This document shows positions 45,239 through 54,489 of a stretch of DNA of 64,000 bases, piece after piece. How positions within the stretch are numbered: position 1 is the stretch's first letter; each line of letters opens with the position of its first letter. The translations under genes and the position numbers were made by a program. Below the pieces are notes generated by a model that did not search any database, was not told where the DNA came from, and saw only the letters and a program-made list of their open reading frames with translations. The DNA comes from CAVRQM01 sp965246915 (lineage in GTDB: Bacteria; Pseudomonadota; Alphaproteobacteria; Acetobacterales; Acetobacteraceae): the NCBI GenBank assembly GCA_965246915.1, contig CBDFGB010000033.1, forward strand, positions 1-64,000, given 5' to 3'.

Positions 45239-46639
45239 TCAGGCAGCGGGCAGCCGGGACGCGGCGTGGCGCAATCGGGCCGCGACCCTCGGCCACACGG
45301 CCGCGTGGCTGAAACGGCGGCGCACCGTCTCGACGGCGGCCTCCGCGCGGCTGCGCCGACCCGCCGGGCGCACCCGCGCCGAGCGCGCCAGAGCGTCATG
45401 GACTTGGCGCGCGCTCGCGAGATCGACTTCGAACGGCCGGCCCGCGATCCAGCCGGCCAGATCCTTGCAGGGCGCCGCCACCCGCCTCGTCTCGACGACG
45501 AAGGCATTGTCCGGGTCGATGTAGTCGGCCATCGCGGTGTTGGCGGTGGTCACCGGGACCACGCCGTGCGCCATCGCCTCCAGCAGCGGCAGGTTCTGAC
45601 CCTCGGCGAGCGAGGCGCTGAGATAGAAGTCCGCGAGGCCGAACAGCGCGGCCATCTCGTCGTCGTCGAGGTAGCGGTTCATGAACACGATGTTGTCGGT
45701 GTCGAACACCGAGCCGCCGGCGAGCTTGTTCGGCACGATCTCGGCGATCACTCGCTCAAGCGAAAAGCGATCCGCCGAGGTCAGCGCCTTGACGATCAGC
45801 AGGGCGTGCGGAAACAGCGTCGCGAAATGATGGAACCCACGCAGCAGCGCGTCGAGGTTCTTGCGGAAATCCTCCGGATTGAGGATCGACAGATAGATCA
45901 GCGACGGCTCCGCGGAGGCCAAGCGAGGGGCCACGACATCCATCAGCGATCGGGCCCGGGCGGCGGCGGCGCGGGCGCGATCGGCGGCCAACAACAGGGA
46001 GTTCGCGACCAAGGGCATCACGCCCACCGCGCCGATCATCTCGAGCGCCTCGACGCGCGAGACCTGGGTCGCGGGCATCGCAATGGGTGCCGGAATGACC
46101 TCGACCCGCTCGATCCCGTGCCGCGCGAGGACGTCCCGGGTGAAGGCGCAGGGCGTCCAGATCTCGTCGCACAGCGACAGCATCCGCACCTGATTGCAAA
46201 ACGGATGCTCGCCGGGATCGGTACGGTCGCGAAGTACCTCGAACTCCCAGGCGTGGCAGCAGATGTTGAACGCCGGCTTGAGCAGCCGGACTTGCTCCGT
46301 CGATCGAAAGATCAGGTGCGCCCAGGGTGTCGCGGGATCGCCGCCCGGCGTCAGCGCCGCGGTGTCGGCGTAGAACTCCGGCATGCGCAGAACCGGCAGA
46401 GGTATGCCGGCGGCGGCGAACGCGGCGGCGAACTTCGCCTCGGCGAAGCGGTAGGAGTAATGTTGCTCCCCCAGGATGCGCGGCAGGTCACCTTCGATGG
46501 CGCTCGAGCGGACGCATCGGGGAAGCTCTGCGGCTTCGGACAATACCGCTTCGGTCGGTGCGGAGACTATGTCCTTGGGGATCGTCGCCGGGGGGACGTC
46601 CGGATCGCGCGCGGTGCGTGGGCGTGAAGGGCGCGCCAT
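45239..46639 (-). CDS. glycosyltransferase family 4-like protein
   Basis: A 466-residue protein with a GT-B C-terminal domain: SLIYLSILNPEDFRKNLDAL, NIVFMNRYLDDDEMAALFG, then FYLSASLAEGQNLPLLEAMA with GVVPVTTANTAM. The E-x7-E motif is in EGQNLPLLE. The N-terminal half (FNICCHAWEFEVLRDRTDPG, CDEIWTPCAFTRDVLARHG) shows the usual 'hired-watchman' acceptor domain. The C-terminal ~60 residues are Arg/Ala-rich. First gene of the GT-GT-DUF4214 unit. Specificity is unknown. Confidence 0.83.
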   Translation of the reverse strand: MARPSRPRTARDPDVPPATIPKDIVSAPTEAVLSEAAELPRCVRSSAIEGDLPRILGEQHYSYRFAEAKFAAAFAAAGIPLPVLRMPEFYADTAALTPGGDPATPWAHLIFRSTEQVRLLKPAFNICCHAWEFEVLRDRTDPGEHPFCNQVRMLSLCDEIWTPCAFTRDVLARHGIERVEVIPAPIAMPATQVSRVEALEMIGAVGVMPLVANSLLLAADRARAAAARARSLMDVVAPRLASAEPSLIYLSILNPEDFRKNLDALLRGFHHFATLFPHALLIVKALTSADRFSLERVIAEIVPNKLAGGSVFDTDNIVFMNRYLDDDEMAALFGLADFYLSASLAEGQNLPLLEAMAHGVVPVTTANTAMADYIDPDNAFVVETRRVAAPCKDLAGWIAGRPFEVDLASARQVHDALARSARVRPAGRRSRAEAAVETVRRRFSHAAVWPRVAARLRHAASRLPAA

Positions 46640-46754
46640 TCGTCGAAATCACCCGCGAGTGAAGGGCGCTCATGCCCCTTGGCGCTCAGGCAATAGCGTC
46701 GTCGCATGCCTCGTGCAACACGGCCCTGCGCACCCCGCGCGCCGGATTTCGGCG

Positions 46755-48512
46755 TCAGGCGGCTTGGGCGGCCTCCGTGGCGAGAGCCGGCGGCGCGACG
46801 GACGCGGCCAGCGCCCGCGAGACCGTGTCGCGCAGAGTGGTGACCGAAGCCACGAGTTCGCCGGCATGGCGATGCACGTCGCTCGCCTGCACGCCGGTTC
46901 GGCGCACGTCCGAGGCCACCTGTTCGATGCAGCCGGCCGCCTCGCGCACCGCATCGGCGGTCTCGCCGACATCGCGCGCGATGCCGGCGGTGGCGGCACC
47001 TTGTTGCTCGACGGCCGCGGCGATCGAGGCGGCGATGCCGTCCATGCTGGCGATACGCCGCTCGATCTGCGCCATGGCCTCGGCCGCCTGATCGGTGGCG
47101 CCGCTTACCTCGGCAATGTGGTTGGCGATCTCCTCGGTCGAGCGCGCGGTCTGGGTGGCCAGCGCCTTGACCTCATTGGCCACCACGGCGAAGCCGCGGC
47201 CCGCGTCGCCGGCGCGCGCCGCTTCGATCGCCGCGTTCAACGCCAGAAGGTTCGTCCGCCCCGCAATATGCGCGATCATGCCGGCGACCGATCCGACGCG
47301 GCCCACTTGCTCGGTCAACGCCTCGAATACGCGTCGCGCGTCGTGCCCGGTCCGCACCGCGCCCGATACGATATCGGCGGAGTGGGCGACCTGTTTGGTG
47401 ATCTCGTTGATCGAGGCGCTGAGCTGTTCGGAGGCAGCGGCCACCGACTGGGCGGTCTGCAGCGCGGTCTCCGTGGCTTTCGCGGCCCGTTCCGCCTCCG
47501 CCGTGGAGCGCATGGCCGCCGCCGAAATCGCCTGGGCCATTGCCGACACGTCCGCGCCGCCGCGCTGCGCTTCGCCCACCGCGAGCGCGGTCTCGGTCTC
47601 GATCGTCGTGGCCATGGCCGCCAGCGCCGCCCGCTTGGCCGCTTCGCCGCGCAGCCGCTCCGCTTCGGCGGCCTCGTCGACGAAGCGGGCGTGCCGCGCC
47701 GTATCGCGCAGCAATTCCAGCGCGCGCGCCATCTGGCCGATTTGATCCGAACGGTCGGTCAGCGGAACCGGCCGATCCAGCGCGCCGCCCGCGATCGCGC
47801 GCATCTCCTCCGCAATGTCGGACAAGGGCCGAACCGTGTGGCGCAAGCCCAGCCAGCCGATCACCGCGATGACCAACGCGGCCGTCAGGCCGACCAGCAC
47901 GGCCTCATACAACAGGCGGGCGGATTCAGCGTTCAGCCCGTCCAGCGGCACGCCGACATAGAGCGCGCCCACCTGCTTGCCTTGGGGATCGCGGATCGGC
48001 TCGTAGATCGTCGCGTAAGGCCGACCGAGGATCGTATTCTGTCCGCGATAGGTCTTGCCGGCCGCCAGCGCCTCCTGCGCCGGGCCGGCCGCCAGTTGGG
48101 TGCCGACCGCGCGCGACCCGTCCGGCTTGGGCACAGTCGTCGCGATGCGAGTCGTGCCGGCGAAGATCGTCGCGGTCGCTCCGGTCACGTCGCGGACCAC
48201 GTCGACCACGTCGTAGCGACCGGCGAGCGAGGTGCCGCCCAACGTAAGCGCCCCCGCCCCGTCGCTCCGAAACTCGGTTCCATAGCGGCCGAGCGCGGCC
48301 TTGAGGACGCCGAGCCCGATATCGAGCTGCTTGACCGCGCGGTCCCTCGATGCATCCGAGATGGCGTTGGCCATCCAACCGTCGACGATGGCGATGGACA
48401 GCGCCACGGCCGCGACCAGCCCGATCAGCAGGCGCGGCACAATGCCGATTCGCGCACCCATCCGCGCGAGCCGACCCGGCCCGGTCGACAATCGGGTCTG
48501 CGGTCGTGACAT
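46755..48512 (-). CDS. methyl-accepting chemotaxis protein with single Cache domain
   Basis: A 585-residue chemoreceptor. The first membrane segment (IGIVPRLLIGLVAAVALSIA) is followed by a periplasmic single-Cache-type sensor containing YEPIRDPQGKQVGALYVGVP. Then come a second membrane segment, a HAMP domain (RPLSDIAEEMRAIAGG) and the signalling domain. Its hairpin tip reads IAGRTNLLALNAAIEAARAG, followed by GRGFAVVANEVKALA, which interacts with CheA/CheW. No che genes are in the window. GGAGAGG precedes the ATG at 48512. The ligand is unknown. Confidence 0.92.
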   Translation of the reverse strand: MSRPQTRLSTGPGRLARMGARIGIVPRLLIGLVAAVALSIAIVDGWMANAISDASRDRAVKQLDIGLGVLKAALGRYGTEFRSDGAGALTLGGTSLAGRYDVVDVVRDVTGATATIFAGTTRIATTVPKPDGSRAVGTQLAAGPAQEALAAGKTYRGQNTILGRPYATIYEPIRDPQGKQVGALYVGVPLDGLNAESARLLYEAVLVGLTAALVIAVIGWLGLRHTVRPLSDIAEEMRAIAGGALDRPVPLTDRSDQIGQMARALELLRDTARHARFVDEAAEAERLRGEAAKRAALAAMATTIETETALAVGEAQRGGADVSAMAQAISAAAMRSTAEAERAAKATETALQTAQSVAAASEQLSASINEITKQVAHSADIVSGAVRTGHDARRVFEALTEQVGRVGSVAGMIAHIAGRTNLLALNAAIEAARAGDAGRGFAVVANEVKALATQTARSTEEIANHIAEVSGATDQAAEAMAQIERRIASMDGIAASIAAAVEQQGAATAGIARDVGETADAVREAAGCIEQVASDVRRTGVQASDVHRHAGELVASVTTLRDTVSRALAASVAPPALATEAAQAA

Positions 48513-48575
48513 GGGCCTCTCCGTGACCAAGGCCGCAGACTGGACCCTACAACCTGACAAACCGTGAAAAGCGGC

Positions 48576-50015
48576 TCAGGGGGACCGGGCGACCCCGCGC
48601 GCCGGGTTGAGCGTCCGCCGCAGCGCGTCGGCCCGCAGGCTTGGCGAGAAACACGGGCGATCGACATATCGCCCGGCACCGCGCACGGTACGCAAATCGC
48701 CATCCGTCCACACGAGCTTGCCGCCAGCGACGGTGTGGCGGGCCAGGCCGGTCACCGTCTGGCCCTCGTAGACATTGAAGTCGACGTTCTGGTGATGGGT
48801 CGCGGCACTGATGGTGCGGCTCGCCTCGGCGTCCCACAGAACGATATCCGCGTCCGCACCCGGCGCGATCGCCCCCTTGCGCGGATGGATGTTGAAGATT
48901 TTGGCCGTGTTGGTGCTGGTCACCGCCACGAACTCGCTGGGCGTGAGCCGGCCGGTGCGCACGCCGTGATGCCACAGGATCGACATGCGGTCCTCGATGC
49001 CGCCGGTGCCGTTCGGGATCTTCGTGAAATCGTCCCGTCCGGCCGCCTTTTGCGGCGCGCAGAAGCAGCAATGATCGGTCGCCGTGGTCTGCAACGCCCC
49101 GCTCGCCAGACCGGCCCAGAGCGCCGCCTGATGATGCTTCTGGCGGAACGGCGGGCTCATCACATGGGCGGCCGCGCGCGCCCAGTCCGCGTCGCGGTAG
49201 ACGCTCTCGTCGATCACCAGATGCTGTGCCAGCACCTCGCCATAGACACGCTGGCCGCGCGCGCGGGCGCGGGCGATCGCGTCGGTGGCCTCCTCGGTGG
49301 AGACGTGGACGATATAGATCGGCGCGCCGAGGATCTCGGCGATGGCGATGACCCGCTGCGCCGCCTCGCCCTCGACGGCGGGTGGGCGCGACTGCGGATG
49401 GCCCTCGGGGCCGGTGACGCCCTGGGCCAGCAATTGTTTCTGGAGATGGGCGACCGCGTCGCCGTTCTCCGCGTGGATGTTGCAGATGGCGCCGAGGTCG
49501 AGCGCCCGGCCGATCGAGTGCAGCAGCACCCCGTCATCGACCATGAGCGCGCCCTTGTAGGCCATGAAATGCTTGAAGCTGTTGATCCCGTGATCGCGCG
49601 TCAAGGTCTCCATCTCCGCCGCGACCTGCTCGGACCACCAGGTGACCGCGACATGGAAACTGAAGTCGGTCGCTGCCTTTTCGGCCTTGCGCGACCAGTC
49701 GTGCCAGGCCTCGACCAAGGATGTGCCGGGTCCGGGGATCGCGAAGTCGATGATCATTGTGGTGCCGCCAGCCGCCGCCGCCGAGGTGCCGGTGAAGAAA
49801 TCCTCGGTCGCCGTGGTCCCCATGAACGGCAGTTCCATGTGCGTATGTGGATCGATGCCGCCGGGCATCACCAGAAGGCCGCCGGCGTCCAATTCGTCCG
49901 CGCCCGCGGCGTCAAGCGATGGTCCAACCCCCGCGATGCGGCCCTCGTCGCACAGGACGTCGGCGCGCATGCTGCCTTCGGCCGTGACCACCGTGCCGCC
50001 GCGGATCAGGAGCAT
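48576..50015 (-). CDS. dihydropyrimidinase (D-hydantoinase)
   Basis: A 479-residue cyclic amidohydrolase opening dihydrouracil, dihydrothymine or hydantoins. Metal ligands are His57 and His59 (GIDPHTHMELP), the carboxylated Lys154 (FMAYKG), and histidines in NIHAENGD and YIVHVSTEEA. SGALQTTATDHCCF and NGTGGIEDRM are also typical. The N-terminus (MLLIRGGTVVTAEG) fits the family start. No dihydropyrimidine dehydrogenase or ureidopropionase gene is adjacent, so the pathway is split. A tandem 14-bp repeat lies upstream at 50062-50089. Confidence 0.93.
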   Translation of the reverse strand: MLLIRGGTVVTAEGSMRADVLCDEGRIAGVGPSLDAAGADELDAGGLLVMPGGIDPHTHMELPFMGTTATEDFFTGTSAAAAGGTTMIIDFAIPGPGTSLVEAWHDWSRKAEKAATDFSFHVAVTWWSEQVAAEMETLTRDHGINSFKHFMAYKGALMVDDGVLLHSIGRALDLGAICNIHAENGDAVAHLQKQLLAQGVTGPEGHPQSRPPAVEGEAAQRVIAIAEILGAPIYIVHVSTEEATDAIARARARGQRVYGEVLAQHLVIDESVYRDADWARAAAHVMSPPFRQKHHQAALWAGLASGALQTTATDHCCFCAPQKAAGRDDFTKIPNGTGGIEDRMSILWHHGVRTGRLTPSEFVAVTSTNTAKIFNIHPRKGAIAPGADADIVLWDAEASRTISAATHHQNVDFNVYEGQTVTGLARHTVAGGKLVWTDGDLRTVRGAGRYVDRPCFSPSLRADALRRTLNPARGVARSP

Positions 50016-50061
50016 GGGCGTCTTCCTCGATGCATGGCGGGCATCGGATCACCCGGCTCGG

Positions 50062-50089
50062 CGGCCGGTCAAGCACGGCCGGTCAAGCA
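50062..50089. repeat. two tandem copies of a 14-bp repeat upstream of the dihydropyrimidinase gene
   Basis: CGGCCGGTCAAGCA occurs twice back to back, 47 bp upstream of the dihydropyrimidinase start and between divergent genes. It could be an operator or chance slippage. Confidence 0.6.
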
Positions 50090-50256
50090 GGGCCGGCGAC
50101 CGATGAAAAACAACTCAAATCAAATAGAAAAAGCGCTCCAACAACATTCGCGTTTTCAGGATCGCCGCCCATCGCGTAAGCGGGATCTCAATGTTACGTC
50201 TTATAGCGGCGGAATGAGACAACGCCGCAAAGCAAGAAAACCGGGGAGAAGACACC

Positions 50257-51249
50257 ATGGCCATCATCTCGAAAGCCGCCGTGGCGGGGATCGCCCTGCT
50301 GCTCGCGGCCGCGCCGCCAGCCTCGGCGCAGGAACAAGCCGCGCCGAACGGTGGCGCGGCCGGCCCGCCCGGCGTGGCGCCCGCCACGACGATTTCCGGC
50401 TCGATCGTCGCATCATACGTCTACACCAAGGCGTCCGTGGGCACCGGGGGCGCCGGACTGCGGAACCGAAGCGGCAGTTCGCTCTCGGTGAGCGACGTGA
50501 CGATGCCCACCAAGGCCGCCTATGCCTACTGGGCGGTCATCAGCAACGGCACGCCGCCGTCATCGACCGCCACGATCACCGTCACGCGGCGCGTGCCGCT
50601 GCCGGAGGCGTCCGCGTTGGTCACGGGCACGGTCGTCGGCACCGGGGCCAGTCCGTGCTGGGGCGGCACGCGGACCACGGTCTATCGCGGTGTCGTGCCG
50701 ATCGCCGTCGCGACCCGCAACGGCACTTATGAGGTCAGGCTGGGCAGCGGCGCGTCGGGGCTGACGACCGGCGAGGATCCCTGGAACGGCCACACGGTCT
50801 TCCCGCTGTTCGAGGGCGTCTCCTTGGTGATCGTCGGGAGCGGGACGCGTACGGTGGGCCTTTTCGACCGCGGCCTGTCGGGCAAGACCTTCGGCACCGT
50901 CGCGGGTGACGGGCTGACCTACTCGCTGCGGCTGCCGGTCGCGGCGACCAGCGCGGGGGTGGACTGGTATAATATCGGCGCGGACGGCCAGAGCGGATTG
51001 TCGTTGAGCGACACGCAGGCGTTCACCAACGAGGTCACCAAGATCAACGGCGTGACCATCGCCGGCACCGGAGGCCTCAACCTCGATAGCGACTGGAACG
51101 GCGGTGCCGCGCGGCCGCTCCCGCAATTGTGGGACAACACCGCGCACAACATTACCAAAGCAGCCAAGACCGGTACTACCAGCCTCAGCATCTCGTTCAC
51201 GACAAAGACCGACTGTCTGGTCCCGGTCGCCAACGTCACCGTCGAATAG
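50257..51249 (+). CDS. exported protein of unknown function, DUF3344-like outline
   Basis: A 330-residue protein with a clear Sec signal (AAVAGIALLLAAAPPASAQ). The mature part is rich in Gly, Ser and Thr and predicted to be mostly beta strand (KAAYAYWAVISNGTPPSSTA, NGHTVFPLFEGVSLVIVGSG), which recalls DUF3344 cell-surface proteins. Two Cys only (SPCWGG and TDCLVP). GGGGAGAAG precedes the ATG. No partner is obvious: upstream is the divergent dihydropyrimidinase, downstream the convergent iron exporter. The domain call is tentative. Confidence 0.65.
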   Translation: MAIISKAAVAGIALLLAAAPPASAQEQAAPNGGAAGPPGVAPATTISGSIVASYVYTKASVGTGGAGLRNRSGSSLSVSDVTMPTKAAYAYWAVISNGTPPSSTATITVTRRVPLPEASALVTGTVVGTGASPCWGGTRTTVYRGVVPIAVATRNGTYEVRLGSGASGLTTGEDPWNGHTVFPLFEGVSLVIVGSGTRTVGLFDRGLSGKTFGTVAGDGLTYSLRLPVAATSAGVDWYNIGADGQSGLSLSDTQAFTNEVTKINGVTIAGTGGLNLDSDWNGGAARPLPQLWDNTAHNITKAAKTGTTSLSISFTTKTDCLVPVANVTVE

Positions 51250-51254
51250 GCGCC

Positions 51255-52223
51255 TCAGCCACTCCCGATCAGGATGCCGGCGGCGAGCACCAGCGCGCCG
51301 CCGAGCATCACCTTGGCGGCGGCCGAAATCGGCGGGGTGTCCATGTAGCGCCACTGGATCCAGGCGATCGCCAGCAACTCGATCACCACGACGATCCCGG
51401 CCACCACCGTGGCGGTCCAGAAGTCGGGAATGAGATAGGGCAGGGTGTGCCCAATGCCGCCGGCCACCGTCATCAGGCCGCATACCAGGCCGCGCAGCCA
51501 GGGCGTGCCGCGACCCGATAGCTTGCCGTCGTCGGCCAGCGCTTCGGCAAACCCCATGCTGATCCCGGCGCCCACCGAGGCCGCGATGCCCACCACGAAT
51601 GCATAGTGCGGATCACGCGTCGCGAAGGCCGCGGCGAACACCGGCGCCAGCGTGGACACCGAGCCGTCCATCAGCCCGACCAGCCCGGGCTGGATGACCT
51701 GCAGCACGAAGCGGCGCTTGGCGCTCGCATCCTCCGTCTCGCGGGCATGGCCGGGCAGCCGCTGTTCCTCGATCGTGCCGGCTGCGTTCTCGTGCGCCGC
51801 CTCGGCCTCGGCGAGGTCGCCCAGCAGTTTGCGCACGCCGGCATCGGAGCTTCGCTCCAGCGCCTGCAGGTAGAACCGGCGGGCATCCTGTTCCATCTGG
51901 CGAGCATGGTTGCGGACCGCCTCGATCCCGCGCTGGCGCACCTGCCACGGCGACAGCCGCTGCACCCAGCCGCGCACGTCCTGCCGGCGGATGAGCGGAA
52001 TGTGCTCGCCGAAGCGCAGCACGAAGAGGTCGATCAACGAGCGACGATGCTCGTTCTCCTCGGCGGCCATGTCGGCGAACATCGCCGCGCTGGCTGGATA
52101 GTCGTCGCGGAGCTCGTGCGCGAAATCGGCGTAGATGCGTCCGTCCTCCTCCTCGCTGCTGATCGCCAGCGCCAGGAGGTCGCGTTCGGTGAGATCGACG
52201 AAACGCAGCATGCCGCTACGCAT
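51255..52223 (-). CDS. mbfA: membrane-bound ferritin/VIT1-type iron exporter (MbfA-like)
   Basis: A 322-residue fusion. An N-terminal ferritin-like (erythrin) domain carries di-iron motifs (AISSEEEDGRIYADFAHEL, MAAEENEHRRSL, DLAEAEAAHENAAG). The C-terminal domain is VIT1/CCC1-like, with about five membrane segments (VIQPGLVGLMDGSVSTLAPV and GIAASVGAGISMGFAEAL). In Bradyrhizobium and Agrobacterium, MbfA exports iron under iron excess or peroxide stress and is repressed by Irr. No Irr box is evident upstream by eye. ATG 52211 is an alternative start. Confidence 0.9.
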   Translation of the reverse strand: MRSGMLRFVDLTERDLLALAISSEEEDGRIYADFAHELRDDYPASAAMFADMAAEENEHRRSLIDLFVLRFGEHIPLIRRQDVRGWVQRLSPWQVRQRGIEAVRNHARQMEQDARRFYLQALERSSDAGVRKLLGDLAEAEAAHENAAGTIEEQRLPGHARETEDASAKRRFVLQVIQPGLVGLMDGSVSTLAPVFAAAFATRDPHYAFVVGIAASVGAGISMGFAEALADDGKLSGRGTPWLRGLVCGLMTVAGGIGHTLPYLIPDFWTATVVAGIVVVIELLAIAWIQWRYMDTPPISAAAKVMLGGALVLAAGILIGSG

Positions 52224-52304
52224 CTAGTCCAAGCGCCTGGCAAGTCAAGCTGATCTCGCAACGACGCGAATGACTCGCAATCGCGGATCGGCGATCGTCG
52301 GCGT

Positions 52305-53009
52305 CTAGCCGGGTGAGCCGACGATCTCGCCGTGCCGCTGCTCGGCCTCGGCGCAGAGGTCGGCCAGCGCGGGCGCGACCGAGTCGGCCGTGGCCAGCGA
52401 TTTCGCATCCTCGCCGGGCATCGCCAGCGCGCGCAGCCGTGTCGCCACCACGCCGGGATCGAACAGATTGATCCGCAGACGGCTGGACCGGACCTCCTCG
52501 GCCCAGGCCCGTACCAGGTGCTCGCTGCCCGCCTTCGTGGCACCGTACAGCCCCCAATAGGCCGCTGGACGGGCCACGATGCGGCTTGTGACAAACACCG
52601 CACGCCCGGCGGGCGCGGCGGTCAGCAACGGCGAGGTGCTGCGGATCAGCCGCCAGGTCGCGGACAGGTTGAGGCCCACCGTCTCGTTCCAATCGCGGTC
52701 GAGGATGTGCGACACGGGTGTCAGCCGCCCGAGGGCCGCCGCGTTGCCGACTAGAATGTCGAGGCGGCCGAACCGCGCGTGCAGGCTGGGGCCGATCCTA
52801 TCCACCGCCTCGCCGTCGAGCAGATCGAGCGGCAGCAGCGTCGCCGCCCCACCTGCCGCGCGGATCGCGTCGTCGACCTCCTCCAGGCCGCCCTGGGTGC
52901 GCGCGGTCAGCACGACATGCGCCCCGCGCCGCGCGAGTTCGCGCGCGGCCGCCGCCCCGATCCCGCGCGACGCGCCGGTGACCAGGGCGATCCGTCCGGC
53001 CAAGCTCAC
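52305..53009 (-). CDS. SDR family oxidoreductase
   Basis: A 234-residue classical short-chain dehydrogenase. The cofactor motif is ALVTGASRGIGAAAARELA, the structural NAG-like motif is LVGNAAALG, and the catalytic residues are Ser in VTSRIVARP and Tyr-x-x-x-Lys in LYGATKAG. Substrate unknown; YciK-like proteins are the closest group by impression. It lies directly downstream of purF on the same strand, an arrangement seen in many alphaproteobacteria. Confidence 0.87.
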   Translation of the reverse strand: MSLAGRIALVTGASRGIGAAAARELARRGAHVVLTARTQGGLEEVDDAIRAAGGAATLLPLDLLDGEAVDRIGPSLHARFGRLDILVGNAAALGRLTPVSHILDRDWNETVGLNLSATWRLIRSTSPLLTAAPAGRAVFVTSRIVARPAAYWGLYGATKAGSEHLVRAWAEEVRSSRLRINLFDPGVVATRLRALAMPGEDAKSLATADSVAPALADLCAEAEQRHGEIVGSPG

Positions 53010-53019
53010 GCCAATAAAC

Positions 53020-54489
53020 TCAACGCTCGGCGGTCACGAGCGCCTGCACTTGCACCTGTCCCCGTTCGGCGTCGGGCAGCGGGATCGGATACTCGCCGGT
53101 GAAGCAGGCGTCGCAATACGCGGGCGCGGCCGGATCGCGACCGGGCTTTCGCAAAGCCCTGTACAACCCGTCGATCGAGACGAAGGCCAGACTGTCCGCG
53201 CCGATTAGCTCGGCCATCTCGGCCACGTCGTGCCGGGCCGCCAGCAGCTTTGCCCGTTCCGGCGTGTCGATGCCGTAGAAGCAGGAATGCGTGGTCGGCG
53301 GCGAGGAGATGCGCATGTGCACCTCGGCGGCCCCCGCGGCGCGGACCATCTCGACGATCTTCTGGCTGGTGGTGCCGCGCACGATGCTGTCGTCGACCAG
53401 GATGACCCGCTTGCCTTCGATCACCGCTCGGTTGGCGCTGTGCTTCAGTCGCACGCCCAGATGGCGGATCGTGTCGGTCGGCTCGATGAAGGTGCGTCCG
53501 ACATAATGGTTGCGGATGATCCCCAACTCGAACGGGATTTTCGCCTCCGCCGAGTATCCCATCGCCGAGGGCACGCCGCTGTCCGGCACCGGGACCACCA
53601 CGTCGGCCTCGACCGCGCTCTCCCGCGCCAGTTCGATGCCGATTCGCTTGCGCGCGCCATAGACCGGCGTGCCCTCGACCACGCTGTCGGGTCGGGCGAA
53701 GTAGACATACTCGAACAGGCAGAAGCGGGACGGCTGCTTGGTGAACGGGCGGATGCTGCGCAGGCCCGCCGTGTCGGCGACGACGATCTCGCCCGGCTCC
53801 ACGTCGCGGACGAATTCCGCGCCCACGATGTCGAGCGCGCAGGTCTCGCTGGCCATCACCCAGGCGCCGGTCGCCTCGATCCGCCCGAGGATGAGCGGCC
53901 GCACGCCGAGCGGGTCGCGGCAGCCGATCAGCGCCTCGTCGGTCAGCGCCACCAGCGAATAGGCGCCGACCACCTGTTTCAGCGCGTCGATCAGCCGATC
54001 GACGACGGTGGAATACAGGCTGATCGCGACGAGATGGATGAAGACCTCGCTGTCGGTCGACGACTGGAACAGGCAGCCGCGCCGGATCAGCGCTTTGCGC
54101 ATCGCCATGGCGTTCGTCAGGTTGCCGTTATGGGCGATCGCCAGGCTGCCGAATTCGAAATCGGCGAACAGCGGCTGGACGTTGCGCAGCACCGTGTCGC
54201 CGGTGGTGGCGTAGCGGTTGTGGCCGATCGCCGAGTTGCCGGGCAGGCCCGCCATGATGCGCGGGTCGGAGAAATTGTCCCCGACCAGGCCCACGCCCTT
54301 GTGGCTGCGCAATTGCTGGCCGTCGAAGCTCGCGATGCCGGTCGCCGTCTGTCCCCGGTGCTGCAGCGCGTGCAGCGCGAGCGCCGTGACCGCGGCGGCG
54401 TCGGGACAGTTCCACACGCCGACGACCGCGCATTCCTCGTGCGGGTGGTCGTCGTCGTCGTCAGGGCTGGAAACAGACGGCGTGCTCAT
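53020..54489 (-). CDS. purF: amidophosphoribosyltransferase
   Basis: A 489-residue enzyme for the first committed step of purine synthesis (PRPP plus glutamine to phosphoribosylamine). The N-terminal Ntn-hydrolase glutaminase domain has the nucleophile Cys20 (EECAVVGVWN), exposed after removal of a 19-residue propeptide. The PRPP-binding loop is VILVDDSIVRGTTS. The propeptide is unusually Asp-rich (five in a row). Its ATG overlaps the cvpA stop, so cvpA-purF is coupled, as in E. coli. Confidence 0.96.
   Translation of the reverse strand: MSTPSVSSPDDDDDHPHEECAVVGVWNCPDAAAVTALALHALQHRGQTATGIASFDGQQLRSHKGVGLVGDNFSDPRIMAGLPGNSAIGHNRYATTGDTVLRNVQPLFADFEFGSLAIAHNGNLTNAMAMRKALIRRGCLFQSSTDSEVFIHLVAISLYSTVVDRLIDALKQVVGAYSLVALTDEALIGCRDPLGVRPLILGRIEATGAWVMASETCALDIVGAEFVRDVEPGEIVVADTAGLRSIRPFTKQPSRFCLFEYVYFARPDSVVEGTPVYGARKRIGIELARESAVEADVVVPVPDSGVPSAMGYSAEAKIPFELGIIRNHYVGRTFIEPTDTIRHLGVRLKHSANRAVIEGKRVILVDDSIVRGTTSQKIVEMVRAAGAAEVHMRISSPPTTHSCFYGIDTPERAKLLAARHDVAEMAELIGADSLAFVSIDGLYRALRKPGRDPAAPAYCDACFTGEYPIPLPDAERGQVQVQALVTAER

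Noticed and set aside
50103..50256. Short plus-strand frame beginning MKNNSNQIEKAL before the exported protein gene
   Set aside because: It runs out of frame through the signal peptide of the real gene and turns Arg/His-rich; best read as 5' untranslated sequence.
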